A stretch of DNA of 64,000 nucleotides from an uncultured Campylobacterota bacterium. GTDB lineage: Bacteria > Campylobacterota > Campylobacteria > Campylobacterales > Sulfurovaceae. Position numbers and translations under genes: made by a program. How positions within the stretch are numbered: position 1 is the stretch's first letter; each line of letters starts with the position of its first letter. Of this stretch, positions 17,211 to 25,317 are shown piece after piece. The stretch spans positions 62,001 to 126,000 of the forward strand of contig CAKZQQ010000006.1 of the NCBI GenBank assembly GCA_937141405.1, read 5' to 3'. The notes under the pieces were generated by a model. The model made no database searches. It was not told where the DNA came from and saw only the letters and a program-made list of their open reading frames with translations.

Positions 17211-18422
17211 GTGGCATTTATAAGTTTTGAAGAGTCTCTAAAAATTTTAGATGCAATATCTATAAAAGAAAAAGTGACAATCGAGTTAGGTACCGCAGAA
17301 GCACTTGGTTTTGTGCTTGCCCAAGATATAACAGCGCAAGAAAACTCTCCGGCGAGTCCAACCTCAGCGATGGATGGATATGCCCTGGCATTTGAGGATA
17401 TGCAGCATGGAAAGCTCAAAGTATTGGGTGATAATCCGGCAGGTCAAGAGACAGCGACTATTTTAAAACGCGGTACATGTATCAAGACTTTCACGGGATC
17501 TTTGATGCCTAAAGGTACCGATACGCTTATCCCTATAGAAAATGTAGAGTATAAAGATGGATATATAGACATCAAAAAAGAGGTGTCTCGAGGTTTTAGT
17601 GTGCGAGAGGTTGGCGAGCACTATGCCAAAGGTGAACTCCTTTTGAAGCACGGCAGTTTGATAGATTTTATCCAGATAGGTTTGCTTGCAAGTCTTAATA
17701 TTGCAAAAGTCAAAGTATATGCAAAACCAAAGATAGGAGTGCTCTCAAGTGGAAGTGAGCTTTTGGAACTTGGAGAAGAACAGATAAGCAAGGCGCAGAT
17801 AAGAAGTTCAAATCACTATATACTAGAAGCTATAGTAAAAAAATATGGTGGCACTCCTACAAATTATGGTTGCATGCGAGATGATAAAAGCATCATAACA
17901 CACGCGATTAGCAAAGCACTTAGTGAAAATAGTATTGTTGTAACAACAGGGGGAGTGAGTGTTGGGGATTATGATTTTGTAAAAGATGTTGTCAAGGAGC
18001 TTGGCTTTGAAGTGCTTTTTCATGGAGTTATGATCAAGCCGGGCCAACATATTATGTTAGCACAAAAAGAGGATCAATTCATCTTGGCGCTTCCAGGCTT
18101 TGCTTATTCTGCTACTGTGACGGCACTTTTGTATCTACTGCCTTTGATAGCAAAGTTTATTTCTAAAAAGACGCAACTCAAAGAGATAACGGCGACGCTT
18201 CAAGAGCCTTTTTCTAAGAAGAGTAGCAATAAAAGTGAATTTAGTGCTTGCAATGTTGTCATCATTGATGGAAGGTATTATTGTAACTTTAGCGGTAAAA
18301 AAGAGGGTTCAAGTGCTATCTTAACCAATCTTTTATCTCCGTCGTCAGCCCTTTTGTATACAAACCCTCACGAGCCTCCAAAAGACTCAGGAGAGCCGGT
18401 ACGGATTTTGCTTTTTGATTAG
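17211..18422 (+). CDS. moeA: MoeA, molybdopterin molybdenumtransferase
   Basis: This 403-residue protein has the MoeA motifs SPTSAMDGYALAF (Asp in the metal-insertion site), TTGGVSVGDYDFVKDV and MIKPGQHIMLAQ. It inserts molybdate into adenylylated molybdopterin to make Mo-cofactor. The usual LPGNPVSA loop reads LPGFAYSATV, a notable variant near the active site. The start is GTG 17211 with AAGGA 5 bases before it, directly behind moaE. The Mo-cofactor would serve formate, nitrate or sulfite/polysulfide oxidoreductases elsewhere. Confidence 0.9.
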   Translation: MAFISFEESLKILDAISIKEKVTIELGTAEALGFVLAQDITAQENSPASPTSAMDGYALAFEDMQHGKLKVLGDNPAGQETATILKRGTCIKTFTGSLMPKGTDTLIPIENVEYKDGYIDIKKEVSRGFSVREVGEHYAKGELLLKHGSLIDFIQIGLLASLNIAKVKVYAKPKIGVLSSGSELLELGEEQISKAQIRSSNHYILEAIVKKYGGTPTNYGCMRDDKSIITHAISKALSENSIVVTTGGVSVGDYDFVKDVVKELGFEVLFHGVMIKPGQHIMLAQKEDQFILALPGFAYSATVTALLYLLPLIAKFISKKTQLKEITATLQEPFSKKSSNKSEFSACNVVIIDGRYYCNFSGKKEGSSAILTNLLSPSSALLYTNPHEPPKDSGEPVRILLFD

Positions 18423-18532
18423 GCGCTTTTTACAGGTTTTGCCTCTTTGATAAATAAGGCAAGCTCTGCGATCGTCACACAACCGGAGAGAAGTGCTTTT
18501 TCGATAAGTTTAAAATCTTTTTTATAGTTCAT
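18419..18532 (-). CDS. 37-residue small protein divergent from the S24 repressor
   Basis: ATG at 18532 (minus strand) follows AAGGGGAT by 6 bases and opens a 37-codon frame that begins MNYKKDFKLIEKALLSGC and ends KEAKPVKSA. It is predicted to be largely helical with a hydrophobic central face (VTIAELALFI) and is too short for most gene finders. I do not recognise it. Its TTGCAC -35 and TATACT -10 in the shared upstream region overlap a dyad at 18571-18589, so the S24 protein at 18659 may control it. Its 3' end touches the moeA stop. Confidence 0.45.
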   Translation of the reverse strand: MNYKKDFKLIEKALLSGCVTIAELALFIKEAKPVKSA

Positions 18533-18570
18533 AATATCCCCTTTGTTTTTCAAAGTATATACAAAATGCA

Positions 18571-18602
18571 ATATTTTGTGCAAAAATATGTCAAATTGTC
18601 AT
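18571..18602. promoter_or_regulatory. Candidate operator between the small gene and the S24 repressor
   Basis: The inverted repeat ATATTTT-GTGC-AAAAATAT (18571-18589) is followed by the direct repeat TGTCA-AAT-TGTCA (18589/90-18602). It lies in the 126-base gap between the divergent genes and overlaps the likely -35 of the small gene. A dyad here fits binding by the dimeric repressor encoded next door. Confidence 0.35.
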
Positions 18603-18658
18603 AATTTTAATAAAAATATGTTACAATGAGACAAATTTCTTAGAAAAAGGAGTGGAAC

Positions 18659-19312
18659 ATGGTTGATTTTTCTGAAATTATAGAAAAGATAAAAGATGTG
18701 ATCTCTTCTCATAAAGATTCAAAAAAGATATTCGATAAAGATGTTGCGGATATTTTAGGTATCCCCCAAGCCTCTTTTGCAACGATGAAAAAAAGAAACT
18801 CTATCCCCTACCAAGAGCTTCTTGAATTTTGTGCTACAAAAAAGATAAGTGCCAACTGGCTCTTTTTTGATCAAGCAGTTGATATGCTCAAAGAGGAGAC
18901 CGATAAGTTTTTCCAGATACGCTATTTTGCAGACATACGAGCAAGTGCCGGAGGTGGGGCAGAGGTTTTTGGCGAAGATTATGAGATGCTCAATGTTGAT
19001 CGTGCGATTATTGCAAATATGGTCGGATTTAACAATAAAAATCTAGAAGCGATTCATGTCGATGGAGAGTCTATGGAGCCGACATTGAGTGATGGTTCTA
19101 TCATATTTATAGATAGAGAACAGACCAATATCTCAAAAGATGGGATATTTGTAGCTTCTACAACGGCAGGACTCTTCATAAAAAGGATTCGTCAAAGAGC
19201 TGATGGGATGGTAGAGCTTATCTCTGATAATAAAGCCTATTCACCGGAGGTACTTACCTCGGATGAAGTTGCTATCGTTGGAAAAGTTGTCGGTAATATA
19301 GAGAGCCTCTAG
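18659..19312 (+). CDS. LexA/CI-like S24 transcriptional repressor
   Basis: 217 residues. The N-terminal HTH (about 1-65; FDKDVADILGIPQASFATMK) has the CI-repressor layout. Residues 90-217 form an S24 peptidase domain with GESMEP (nucleophile S138) and FIKRI (general base K175), spaced 37 residues as in LexA, and an ASAGGG stretch with a possible Ala97-Gly98 self-cleavage site. Such repressors cleave themselves when RecA is activated, so this may be a DNA-damage or prophage-derived switch. AAAAAGGAG precedes the ATG. It faces the 37-codon gene and is convergent with the DUF309 gene. A DNA-binding-only paralogue is at 43013-43276. Confidence 0.88.
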   Translation: MVDFSEIIEKIKDVISSHKDSKKIFDKDVADILGIPQASFATMKKRNSIPYQELLEFCATKKISANWLFFDQAVDMLKEETDKFFQIRYFADIRASAGGGAEVFGEDYEMLNVDRAIIANMVGFNNKNLEAIHVDGESMEPTLSDGSIIFIDREQTNISKDGIFVASTTAGLFIKRIRQRADGMVELISDNKAYSPEVLTSDEVAIVGKVVGNIESL

Positions 19313-19317
19313 AGTTT

Positions 19318-19623
19318 TTATAAGAGTTGTAGTTTTGTTGCAATCTGCTCTATGAGTTGGTAGATTTCATGATAACTCAATGCTGCTTCTTCTCTGTACT
19401 TGGTATAGCCCTTAAATACATTTAAGGCATTTATTTTAGCATTAGGTTTTGCTCTTTTGATATGCTCAAAAGCGATAGCTGCATTGATGAGTGCTTTAAG
19501 TGGCAGTGATGCATCATGGTCTCTCTTTTTTGTTTCTAGCCAAAGAGGCTCTAATGCTTCGTGTGCCTCAAAATAATCTTCATTTTTGATGTGTCGGCAG
19601 TACTCTTCGAGCTCTTTGTTCAC
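19318..19623 (-). CDS. DUF309-family small helical protein
   Basis: A 101-residue protein with the family motif EDYFEAHEALEPLWLETKK near the N-terminus and a helical ALINAAIAFEHIKRAK segment. DUF309 proteins have a conserved HE pair suggestive of metal binding, but their function is unknown. It is convergent with the S24 repressor (5 bases apart) and divergent from the DksA-like gene; the two starts are only 31 bases apart. Confidence 0.75.
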   Translation of the reverse strand: MNKELEEYCRHIKNEDYFEAHEALEPLWLETKKRDHDASLPLKALINAAIAFEHIKRAKPNAKINALNVFKGYTKYREEAALSYHEIYQLIEQIATKLQLL

Positions 19624-19654
19624 ACTTGTCCTCTTTTTGTGTTACAATGTTTGT

Positions 19655-19996
19655 ATGGATAAAGATAGTAGAGTTTTCCTTAAAGAACAGATAGTCTCAC
19701 AGATCGCTCACCTCAAAGAGCAGATAATAAAACTAGAAGAGAAGTGCAAGCCGATCACCCCTGATTGTTCGTTGGGCAGATTGACAAGACTAGAAGCAAT
19801 GGGTGAGAGTCATGTTGCAAACAGCATACTTGACGAATCAAGGTTGCGATTGACAAGGTTGCAAAACACATTAAGCAGGATCGATAGTGATGATTTTGGC
19901 ATCTGCATTGAATGTGAAGAGGAGATCGCTTTTGAGCGATTGAAGATTAGGCCGGAGAGCGTTCGATGTGTTGCTTGTGAGTCAAAAAGAGGTTAA
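19655..19996 (+). CDS. DksA/TraR-type C4 zinc-finger protein
   Basis: About 113 residues: an N-terminal coiled-coil (LKEQIVSQIAHLKEQIIKLEE...LQNTLSRI) and a C-terminal four-Cys zinc finger, CIECEEEIAFERLKIRPESVRC plus VACES. DksA proteins bind the RNA polymerase secondary channel and, with ppGpp, tune rRNA and stress promoters. I use ATG 19655; an upstream in-frame start at 19586 would run into the divergent gene. The TGTGTTACAATG box ends 8 bases before the ATG, so the mRNA may have almost no leader. Confidence 0.82.
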   Translation: MDKDSRVFLKEQIVSQIAHLKEQIIKLEEKCKPITPDCSLGRLTRLEAMGESHVANSILDESRLRLTRLQNTLSRIDSDDFGICIECEEEIAFERLKIRPESVRCVACESKRG

Positions 19997-20085
19997 TTTG
20001 AGTAAAAAAATGAGTTGTATTATTAAAGCATAGGTTTATATCGGCTTCGCTATACTCCGAGTAAAATATAACATTAGGCAGAAGT

Positions 20086-20478
20086 ATGAAAGTAGCAGTT
20101 CCTGTTATGGATGATTCACTAAAAATTGCAAGAAATGCAGGGCATACACCCTATTTTGCAATCTTTGAGATAGGTGGCGGAATGTTTAAGACCGTCGAGT
20201 TTAAAGAGTTAAGAGAAAATCCGAAGATGCAAGATGAAGAGGTCGATGAAGCAGATCATGTAGGTAGACATGTCTGTGATGCAGAAGATGATGTTGAGCA
20301 TGTAAAAGCACATTATACGATGGCAGAAGCGATTGAAGATTGTGACTATTTGGTAGTAAAGATGGCGTGCAAAAATACTGCCAATGCGATGAAGTCTTCC
20401 GATGTCAAGATCAAAAAATATAATGGCAATGAACTTTATGCCCCTCAAGCACTCGGTGCGATAAGCAACGAGCTTTAA
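20086..20478 (+). CDS. NifX/NifB C-terminal-domain family protein (FeMo-cofactor-type carrier)
   Basis: A 130-residue protein matching the dinitrogenase iron-molybdenum cofactor biosynthesis fold (PF02579): MKVAVPVMDDSLKIARNAGHTPYFAIFEI at the start, a His/Asp/Cys-rich middle (DHVGRHVCDAEDDVEHVKAH) and DCDYLVVKMACKNTANAM. Stand-alone members can carry metal clusters, and many are in organisms without nitrogenase. No nif genes are in the window. A TATAACATT box lies about 20 bases upstream. It converges on yciH. Confidence 0.75.
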   Translation: MKVAVPVMDDSLKIARNAGHTPYFAIFEIGGGMFKTVEFKELRENPKMQDEEVDEADHVGRHVCDAEDDVEHVKAHYTMAEAIEDCDYLVVKMACKNTANAMKSSDVKIKKYNGNELYAPQALGAISNEL

Positions 20479-20479
20479 G

Positions 20480-20809
20480 TTATTTAAAAGAGAATCCGAG
20501 CTTGCTTAGCTCCTCTTTGAGCTTTGCTTGCACCTCTCCTTGAAATTCTAGCGTATCATCTTTACTTGTTCCTCCGACACCAAGCATTTTTTTGAGCTTT
20601 TTAGAAAGCTCGCTCAGCTCTTTAGGTTCTAAAAAGAATGGTTTGACTATCGTGACACTTTTGCCTCGCCGCTTCTCTTTCGCAAAGTGAAGCCGATGCT
20701 CTTTTGGTGTTTTGATTTCTACTTTACTGCTATTGTTTGCTTTTGTTTTATTGTCGCTACTCCAGCTATCATCAAAATTTGCACCCATTTCAAAGAGATT
20801 TTTTTTCAT
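20480..20809 (-). CDS. yciH: SUI1/eIF1-family translation factor (YciH-like)
   Basis: 109 residues with the SUI1 fold at the C-terminus: KRRGKSVTIVKPF, ELSKKLKKMLGVGGTSKDD and LEFQGE. The conserved loop GVGGTSKD is characteristic. Bacterial YciH influences start-codon discrimination in vitro. ATG 20809 is preferred over 20833 because AAAGGAAC lies 8 bases before it. The first 20 bases overlap the end of nhaA, so the two are cotranscribed. Confidence 0.85.
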   Translation of the reverse strand: MKKNLFEMGANFDDSWSSDNKTKANNSSKVEIKTPKEHRLHFAKEKRRGKSVTIVKPFFLEPKELSELSKKLKKMLGVGGTSKDDTLEFQGEVQAKLKEELSKLGFSFK

Positions 20810-21983
20810 TGTGTTCCTTTTGCAAGATTGCAAATTTTAATATGATATATCCAAAGATAGCAGATATAAGAGTGCCAAGCAAAATAGCAAGTTTATCGGC
20901 GTATGCGAAAAGTCTATCATCGACAAATGCTAATGAGTCAACAAAAAGACTCATCGTAAAACCGATACCCGTAAGCACACTTACACCATAGAGCATAAGC
21001 CAGCTTGAATCTCGCGGCATTGAAGCGATTTTGAGCTTGATAGCAAGCCAACTCAATCCAAAAACACCAAGCTGTTTGCCTAAAAAAAGTCCAAGAGCGA
21101 TGCCTAAAGGTACATTGCCTAAAGCTTCATCTGCAGATAAGTTACGCATATCAACACCCGCGTTGACAAAAGCAAACATAGGAAGGATGAAAAAAGTAAT
21201 CCACGGATGTAATCCATGCTCAATCTCTTTTAATGGCGAGAAATCTTTTTTTGTTTCATCTTTGGCACTCAAAGGTATAGTGAGAGCAAAGAGCACCCCT
21301 GCGATTGTTGCGTGCACCCCAGACTTTAAAACGCTTACCCAAAGAACAAGACCCGCCATAAAGAAGATAGATTTTTTAGAAAATCCTAGCCGATTGAAGA
21401 GGATTAGAACAATCAATGAGGTAGAGGCTACATAGATAGAGAGCATTGAGAGTTCGGTTGTATAAAAAAGCGCGATGATAATGATTGCTCCAAGATCATC
21501 AATAATCGCAAGTGCCATCAAAAAGATTTTAAGTGAAACGGGTACGCGAGGTAGGAGCGATAAAATACCAAGTGCAAAAGCAATATCGGTTGCAGTTGGA
21601 ATTGCCCAGCCACGCATTGCGGTCGGATCGCCACCATTAAATAAAGTATAGATGAGAGCAGGGACGATGATCCCGCCAATTGCTGCAATCGCAGGAAGAA
21701 TTACTTGGCTAAAAGAGGAGAGATGTCCCTCTAAAATTTCCCGCTTTACTTCCAGCCCGATTACTAAAAAGAAAATAGCCATAAGTCCGTCACTAACCCA
21801 ATGATGGAGCGTTTTGTCTATATGAAGTGCCCCGATACGCACTTCTACCGGAACATGGAGAATAGAGGTGTATATATCTGAAAATGGAGAGTTTACCAAA
21901 AGCAGAGCGAGCAGGGTTGCAAAGATGAGTAAGATGCCACCTGCTGAGTCCGATTTTAAAAATGTATAAATTTTTTGCTTCAT
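20790..21983 (-). CDS. nhaA: NhaA Na+/H+ antiporter
   Basis: 397 residues, 12 predicted helices. The ion-binding Asp pair is present in ALAIIDDLGAIIIIALFYT, with LRGWAIPTATDIAFALG as the helix IV assembly and GIGFTMSLFVDSLAF near the end. It exports Na+ in exchange for 2 H+ at the inner membrane, fitting a marine or brackish habitat. The leader upstream contains a long two-part inverted repeat (22027-22125) that could control it. The 3' end overlaps yciH. Confidence 0.95.
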   Translation of the reverse strand: MKQKIYTFLKSDSAGGILLIFATLLALLLVNSPFSDIYTSILHVPVEVRIGALHIDKTLHHWVSDGLMAIFFLVIGLEVKREILEGHLSSFSQVILPAIAAIGGIIVPALIYTLFNGGDPTAMRGWAIPTATDIAFALGILSLLPRVPVSLKIFLMALAIIDDLGAIIIIALFYTTELSMLSIYVASTSLIVLILFNRLGFSKKSIFFMAGLVLWVSVLKSGVHATIAGVLFALTIPLSAKDETKKDFSPLKEIEHGLHPWITFFILPMFAFVNAGVDMRNLSADEALGNVPLGIALGLFLGKQLGVFGLSWLAIKLKIASMPRDSSWLMLYGVSVLTGIGFTMSLFVDSLAFVDDRLFAYADKLAILLGTLISAIFGYIILKFAILQKEHNEKKSL

Positions 21984-22026
21984 TGTTGATACTTATTTGT
22001 TAATGTTTATTGGGTTATTTTACAAA

Positions 22027-22125
22027 AAAGAGTCGATGTCTTGCTTAGTTTATTCAAAAAATCTTGTAAATTAGATGATGATTATAATTATGGTTATGAT
22101 GAGCAGATAAACTAGGCGACTCTTT
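22027..22125 (-). other. Structured element between the yaaA unit and nhaA (terminator or leader RNA)
   Basis: On the minus strand, AAAGAGTCG (22125-22117) pairs with CGACTCTTT (22035-22027), and inside it AGTTTAT (22113-22107) pairs with ATAAACT near 22046. The distal arm runs straight into six Ts, as in an intrinsic terminator, but about 80 bases separate the arms. It starts 2 bases after the 30-codon gene's stop and ends 43 bases before the nhaA ATG. It may terminate yaaA transcription, or form a regulated nhaA leader. I do not recognise a known riboswitch class. Confidence 0.4.
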
Positions 22126-22127
22126 AC

Positions 22128-22220
22128 CTAGTTAGAATCAAAAAATATACCAAGTACTACCATGAGCACAAGTAAAGAGATATAGATTTTATAGAGTGTC
22201 TCATCGCTTGGAAGTTTCAT
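22128..22220 (-). CDS. 30-residue single-span membrane peptide coupled to yaaA
   Basis: The yaaA stop TGA overlaps an ATG (ATGA, 22220-22217) that opens a 30-codon frame, MKLPSDETLYKIYISLL followed by VLMVVLGIFFDSN. About 18 hydrophobic residues form one predicted transmembrane helix with a charged N-terminus. The precise coupling and the clean hydrophobic segment favour a real gene. The family is not one I recognise. Confidence 0.5.
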   Translation of the reverse strand: MKLPSDETLYKIYISLLVLMVVLGIFFDSN

Positions 22221-22948
22221 GGCTCTATCCTATAGATAATCTCTGTTCTGTTTTTTCTTGTCTGTATCTCCTCGAGATGCAAATTTTCAATCTCAAGCGA
22301 CATAAAAGCATCAATGCTTGCTGCTTTGGCTTTAGCTATCTTTCTTAAAACCAGACCCCTGTAAGCCTTTGCCCAGTGGCTCACAACCTTACCATCTTTT
22401 ATAAATTTAAGTGTTGTATAGTTTTTTGCAGGGATATAAAATCTATCATAATATCCGGCTCTGATGTCGAGGATATCCTTATCTTCAAACTCGCTATCAA
22501 GCATCTCTTTTATGAGGGGTGCATAGTATCTATCTAGCTCTATCTCTTCTATGGCACTTCCTTGAGCAAGTCTATACTCAGGTATCTTGTTGCCTGCTTT
22601 GATTGGACCAAAGAGGTTTGAAAATATGATCACATTGTCATCTATATAGTGTTGCGCGTTTGCATCAAGCGAGTTATACTCTAGATGATCAAATGCCACA
22701 CCCGTGTATCTTTGCACTGCTTTTTTTGTTTTTGAGCCCAGAGCTATAGTCTGATAGTGGTGTATATCACTCTTTTTTTTGAGTTTAAAAATCTCTTTTG
22801 CTTTGCTTGTATCTTGGATGGCATCAGTATATCTTTGGCAGATGTATGCTCTTGATTTAAAAAGTGTTTCAAGCCATAGGGTGCTGAGATCGAACGCTTC
22901 ATCTCCGCCTTGGCTTTTTGTCTCGCTGGGTGCCAAAAGTATCTTCAT
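22217..22948 (-). CDS. yaaA: YaaA-family (DUF328) peroxide-stress protein
   Basis: 243 residues matching the family from MKILLAPSETKSQGG through YNSLDANAQHYIDDNVIIFSN and LFGPIKAGNKIPEYRL to HWAKAYRG. E. coli YaaA binds DNA and limits intracellular iron during hydrogen peroxide stress. It is the first gene of a unit with the 30-codon membrane peptide and lies downstream of metE in the same direction. Confidence 0.88.
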   Translation of the reverse strand: MKILLAPSETKSQGGDEAFDLSTLWLETLFKSRAYICQRYTDAIQDTSKAKEIFKLKKKSDIHHYQTIALGSKTKKAVQRYTGVAFDHLEYNSLDANAQHYIDDNVIIFSNLFGPIKAGNKIPEYRLAQGSAIEEIELDRYYAPLIKEMLDSEFEDKDILDIRAGYYDRFYIPAKNYTTLKFIKDGKVVSHWAKAYRGLVLRKIAKAKAASIDAFMSLEIENLHLEEIQTRKNRTEIIYRIEP

Positions 22949-22977
22949 AAATTGTATTTTAGCATTTTGTTATTAGG

Positions 22978-23043
22978 TTTTGCTCCTAACTTTGCGTGGG
23001 AATGAACAAGTATGCATGCCACCTCGGGGGAGGTGGAGCAAAA
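22978..23043. repeat. Nested inverted repeat between metE and yaaA
   Basis: An outer pair TTTTGCTCC (22978-22986) / GGAGCAAAA (23035-23043) encloses CCACCTC-GGGG-GAGGTGG (23019-23036). The two arms compete for the same GG bases, giving alternative structures. It starts 4 bases after the metE stop on the minus strand. It could terminate metE, although no T-run follows the inner stem, or be a copy of a small palindromic intergenic element. It is locally richer in GC than its surroundings. Confidence 0.45.
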
Positions 23044-23046
23044 ATA

Positions 23047-25305
23047 TTATCGAAAGCTTTTTGTAGCCTCTATCATATTTTCTAAAGCAGGAATAACCTC
23101 TTCAAATTTTCTTGTCTTGAGTCCACAATCAGGATTGATCCACACTTTCTCTTTTGGCAGAATCTCAAGCATTTGAGCTATCTGTCCTGTAAGCTCCTCT
23201 ACACTTGGTATCCGAGGAGAGTGTATATCATAGACGCCAAGTCCTATCTCTTTTGAGTAATTAACCTCTTTAAAGATTTGAAGGAGCGCATTGCCGCCTT
23301 TAGCAAGTTCGATACTAATCACATCAGCATCCATCGCCTCAATTGCATCTATGATGTCATCAAATTGACTATAGCACATATGGGTGTGTATCTGCGTTTT
23401 TGGCTCCGCACTGCTAACGGAGAGTTTAAAGCTATCAATCGCCCAACGCTCATAGGTACCGATGTCTATTTTTCTCAGAGGATACCCCTCTTTAAAAGCG
23501 GCTTCATCGACTTGAATTATCTTGATACCGCGTTTTTGTAGCTCATCGATCTCGTCACTAAGGCAGAGTGCTATCTGAGTAGCGATCGTACTTTTGGGTA
23601 GATCTTCACGCACAAATGACCAGTTGATGATAGTCACAGGCCCTGTGAGCATCCCTTTTACGGGCTTTGAAGTAAGACTTTGAGCATACGTTATCCAATC
23701 TACGGTGATATATTTCTCCATGCTCACATCTCCATAGAGTATAGGAGGTTTTACGCATCTTGCGCCATAACTTTGCACCCAGCCATTTTGACTAAAAGCA
23801 AATCCGTTGAGATGTTCGCCGAAATATTCGACCATATCATTTCTTTCAGGTTCGCCATGCACCAACACATCAAGCCCTATCTCTTCTTGCATAACGATAA
23901 CATCTTGGATGTAACCCTTGATGATTGCGTCATACTGCTCTTTGGAGATTAGGTTTTGTTTGAGGTTTTTTCTTGCATCGCGTATCTCTTTTGTTTGAGG
24001 GAAAGAGCCTATCGTTGTTGTTGGTAAGAGTGGATAGCCGATATCCCTTTTTTGTTTTACGATTCGTGTCTCAAATTGCTCTTCACGCTCCTCTTTTTTT
24101 ATCTCTGCTACTCTTTTTGCAACAAGCGGATTGTGTATCTTCTTTGATGCTCCAAGAGTGGCGATATCGTTTTTGTTTTTTTCTAAAAGGGCATCATCTC
24201 CTATCTCTTTTTGATCAAAAAAGATTCTAGAAATAAGAGCAAGCTCTTCTAGTTTTTGATAAGCGAAGCTCAGTGAATTTTTGATCTCTTCATCCATATC
24301 TATTTCAAATTCAAGAGAATAGGGCACATGTAAAAGCGAGCATGAGGTTGCAAGGATGATTCTCTCTTTTGAGATTATCTTTGCAACGGTATGCAAAAGA
24401 TGCAATGTTTTAGAGAGATCATTTTTCCAGATGTTTCTGCCATCGATGATACCCGCTACCAATACCTTATCACTTTGTGCGATAGTTTGCAGTGTATCAA
24501 GATTTTTAGATCCTCTAACAAGATCAAGCCCAATCCCCCAAATAGGAAGCTTAGCAAGTATGTGTGTGGCTTCATTGGAGTGCTCAAAATATGTTGCCAC
24601 AAGTAGTTTTATCTTGCTGCTTGCTTTGGCGAGTTTTGTATAGCACGGCTCTATCAAAGACAATACTTCCGGTGTAACATCACGCACGAAGATTGGATCT
24701 TCTATCTGTACTATCATCCCATCGCCGAGCGTAGCAATCTCTTTTAAAAGCTCCACATAAACATCCGTGAGACTATCTAGTAGTAGATAAGCATCACTTC
24801 CATCAACACATTTTGAAAGTGCCAGGAATGTTATAGGGGAGATGAGGTTTATCTTGGTTTCTATCCCAAGTGCCGATGCCTCCTTGTACTCTCTTATAAT
24901 CTTTGTAGCATTGAGTGAAAATTGCTGATTGGCACTTAATTCAGGAACTATATAATGATAGTTGCTACCAAACCATTTACTCATCGACATAGCCACACCA
25001 TCCTCATAGCCTCTTGCCATAGCAAAATATTTTTTCGTTGCATCTTCTATTTTTTGAAATCTCTGTGGAATCGCACCCACTAGGGTGATGGTATCGAGCA
25101 TCTGATCATAGTAGGAAAAATCGTTAGAACTTATATAGTTTATCCCACTCGCTTTTTGTTTTTGCCAGCTCTTTGCTTTGAGCTCTTTGGCAACCTCTTC
25201 TACGACACTAAAATCACACTCATTAGACCAGTATCTCTCAAGTGCAAATTTTAACTCTCTCTTTTCCCCGATTCTAGGGAATCCAATTACTAAACTTTTT
25301 GACAT
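23047..25305 (-). CDS. metE: MetE, cobalamin-independent methionine synthase
   Basis: 752 residues, the normal length for the two-barrel enzyme. The C-terminal barrel has the zinc-binding His/Cys in HTHMCYSQF and the Cys in WINPDCGLKTR, plus TTTIGSFPQTKEIR and VHGEPERNDMVEYFGE. It transfers a methyl group from 5-methyltetrahydropteroyl-polyglutamate to homocysteine. TAAGGAT lies 7 bases before the ATG. The 5' region is unusually long, and the only good minus-strand promoter is about 400 bases upstream. Confidence 0.95.
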   Translation of the reverse strand: MSKSLVIGFPRIGEKRELKFALERYWSNECDFSVVEEVAKELKAKSWQKQKASGINYISSNDFSYYDQMLDTITLVGAIPQRFQKIEDATKKYFAMARGYEDGVAMSMSKWFGSNYHYIVPELSANQQFSLNATKIIREYKEASALGIETKINLISPITFLALSKCVDGSDAYLLLDSLTDVYVELLKEIATLGDGMIVQIEDPIFVRDVTPEVLSLIEPCYTKLAKASSKIKLLVATYFEHSNEATHILAKLPIWGIGLDLVRGSKNLDTLQTIAQSDKVLVAGIIDGRNIWKNDLSKTLHLLHTVAKIISKERIILATSCSLLHVPYSLEFEIDMDEEIKNSLSFAYQKLEELALISRIFFDQKEIGDDALLEKNKNDIATLGASKKIHNPLVAKRVAEIKKEEREEQFETRIVKQKRDIGYPLLPTTTIGSFPQTKEIRDARKNLKQNLISKEQYDAIIKGYIQDVIVMQEEIGLDVLVHGEPERNDMVEYFGEHLNGFAFSQNGWVQSYGARCVKPPILYGDVSMEKYITVDWITYAQSLTSKPVKGMLTGPVTIINWSFVREDLPKSTIATQIALCLSDEIDELQKRGIKIIQVDEAAFKEGYPLRKIDIGTYERWAIDSFKLSVSSAEPKTQIHTHMCYSQFDDIIDAIEAMDADVISIELAKGGNALLQIFKEVNYSKEIGLGVYDIHSPRIPSVEELTGQIAQMLEILPKEKVWINPDCGLKTRKFEEVIPALENMIEATKSFR

Positions 25306-25317
25306 TATTTATCCTTA

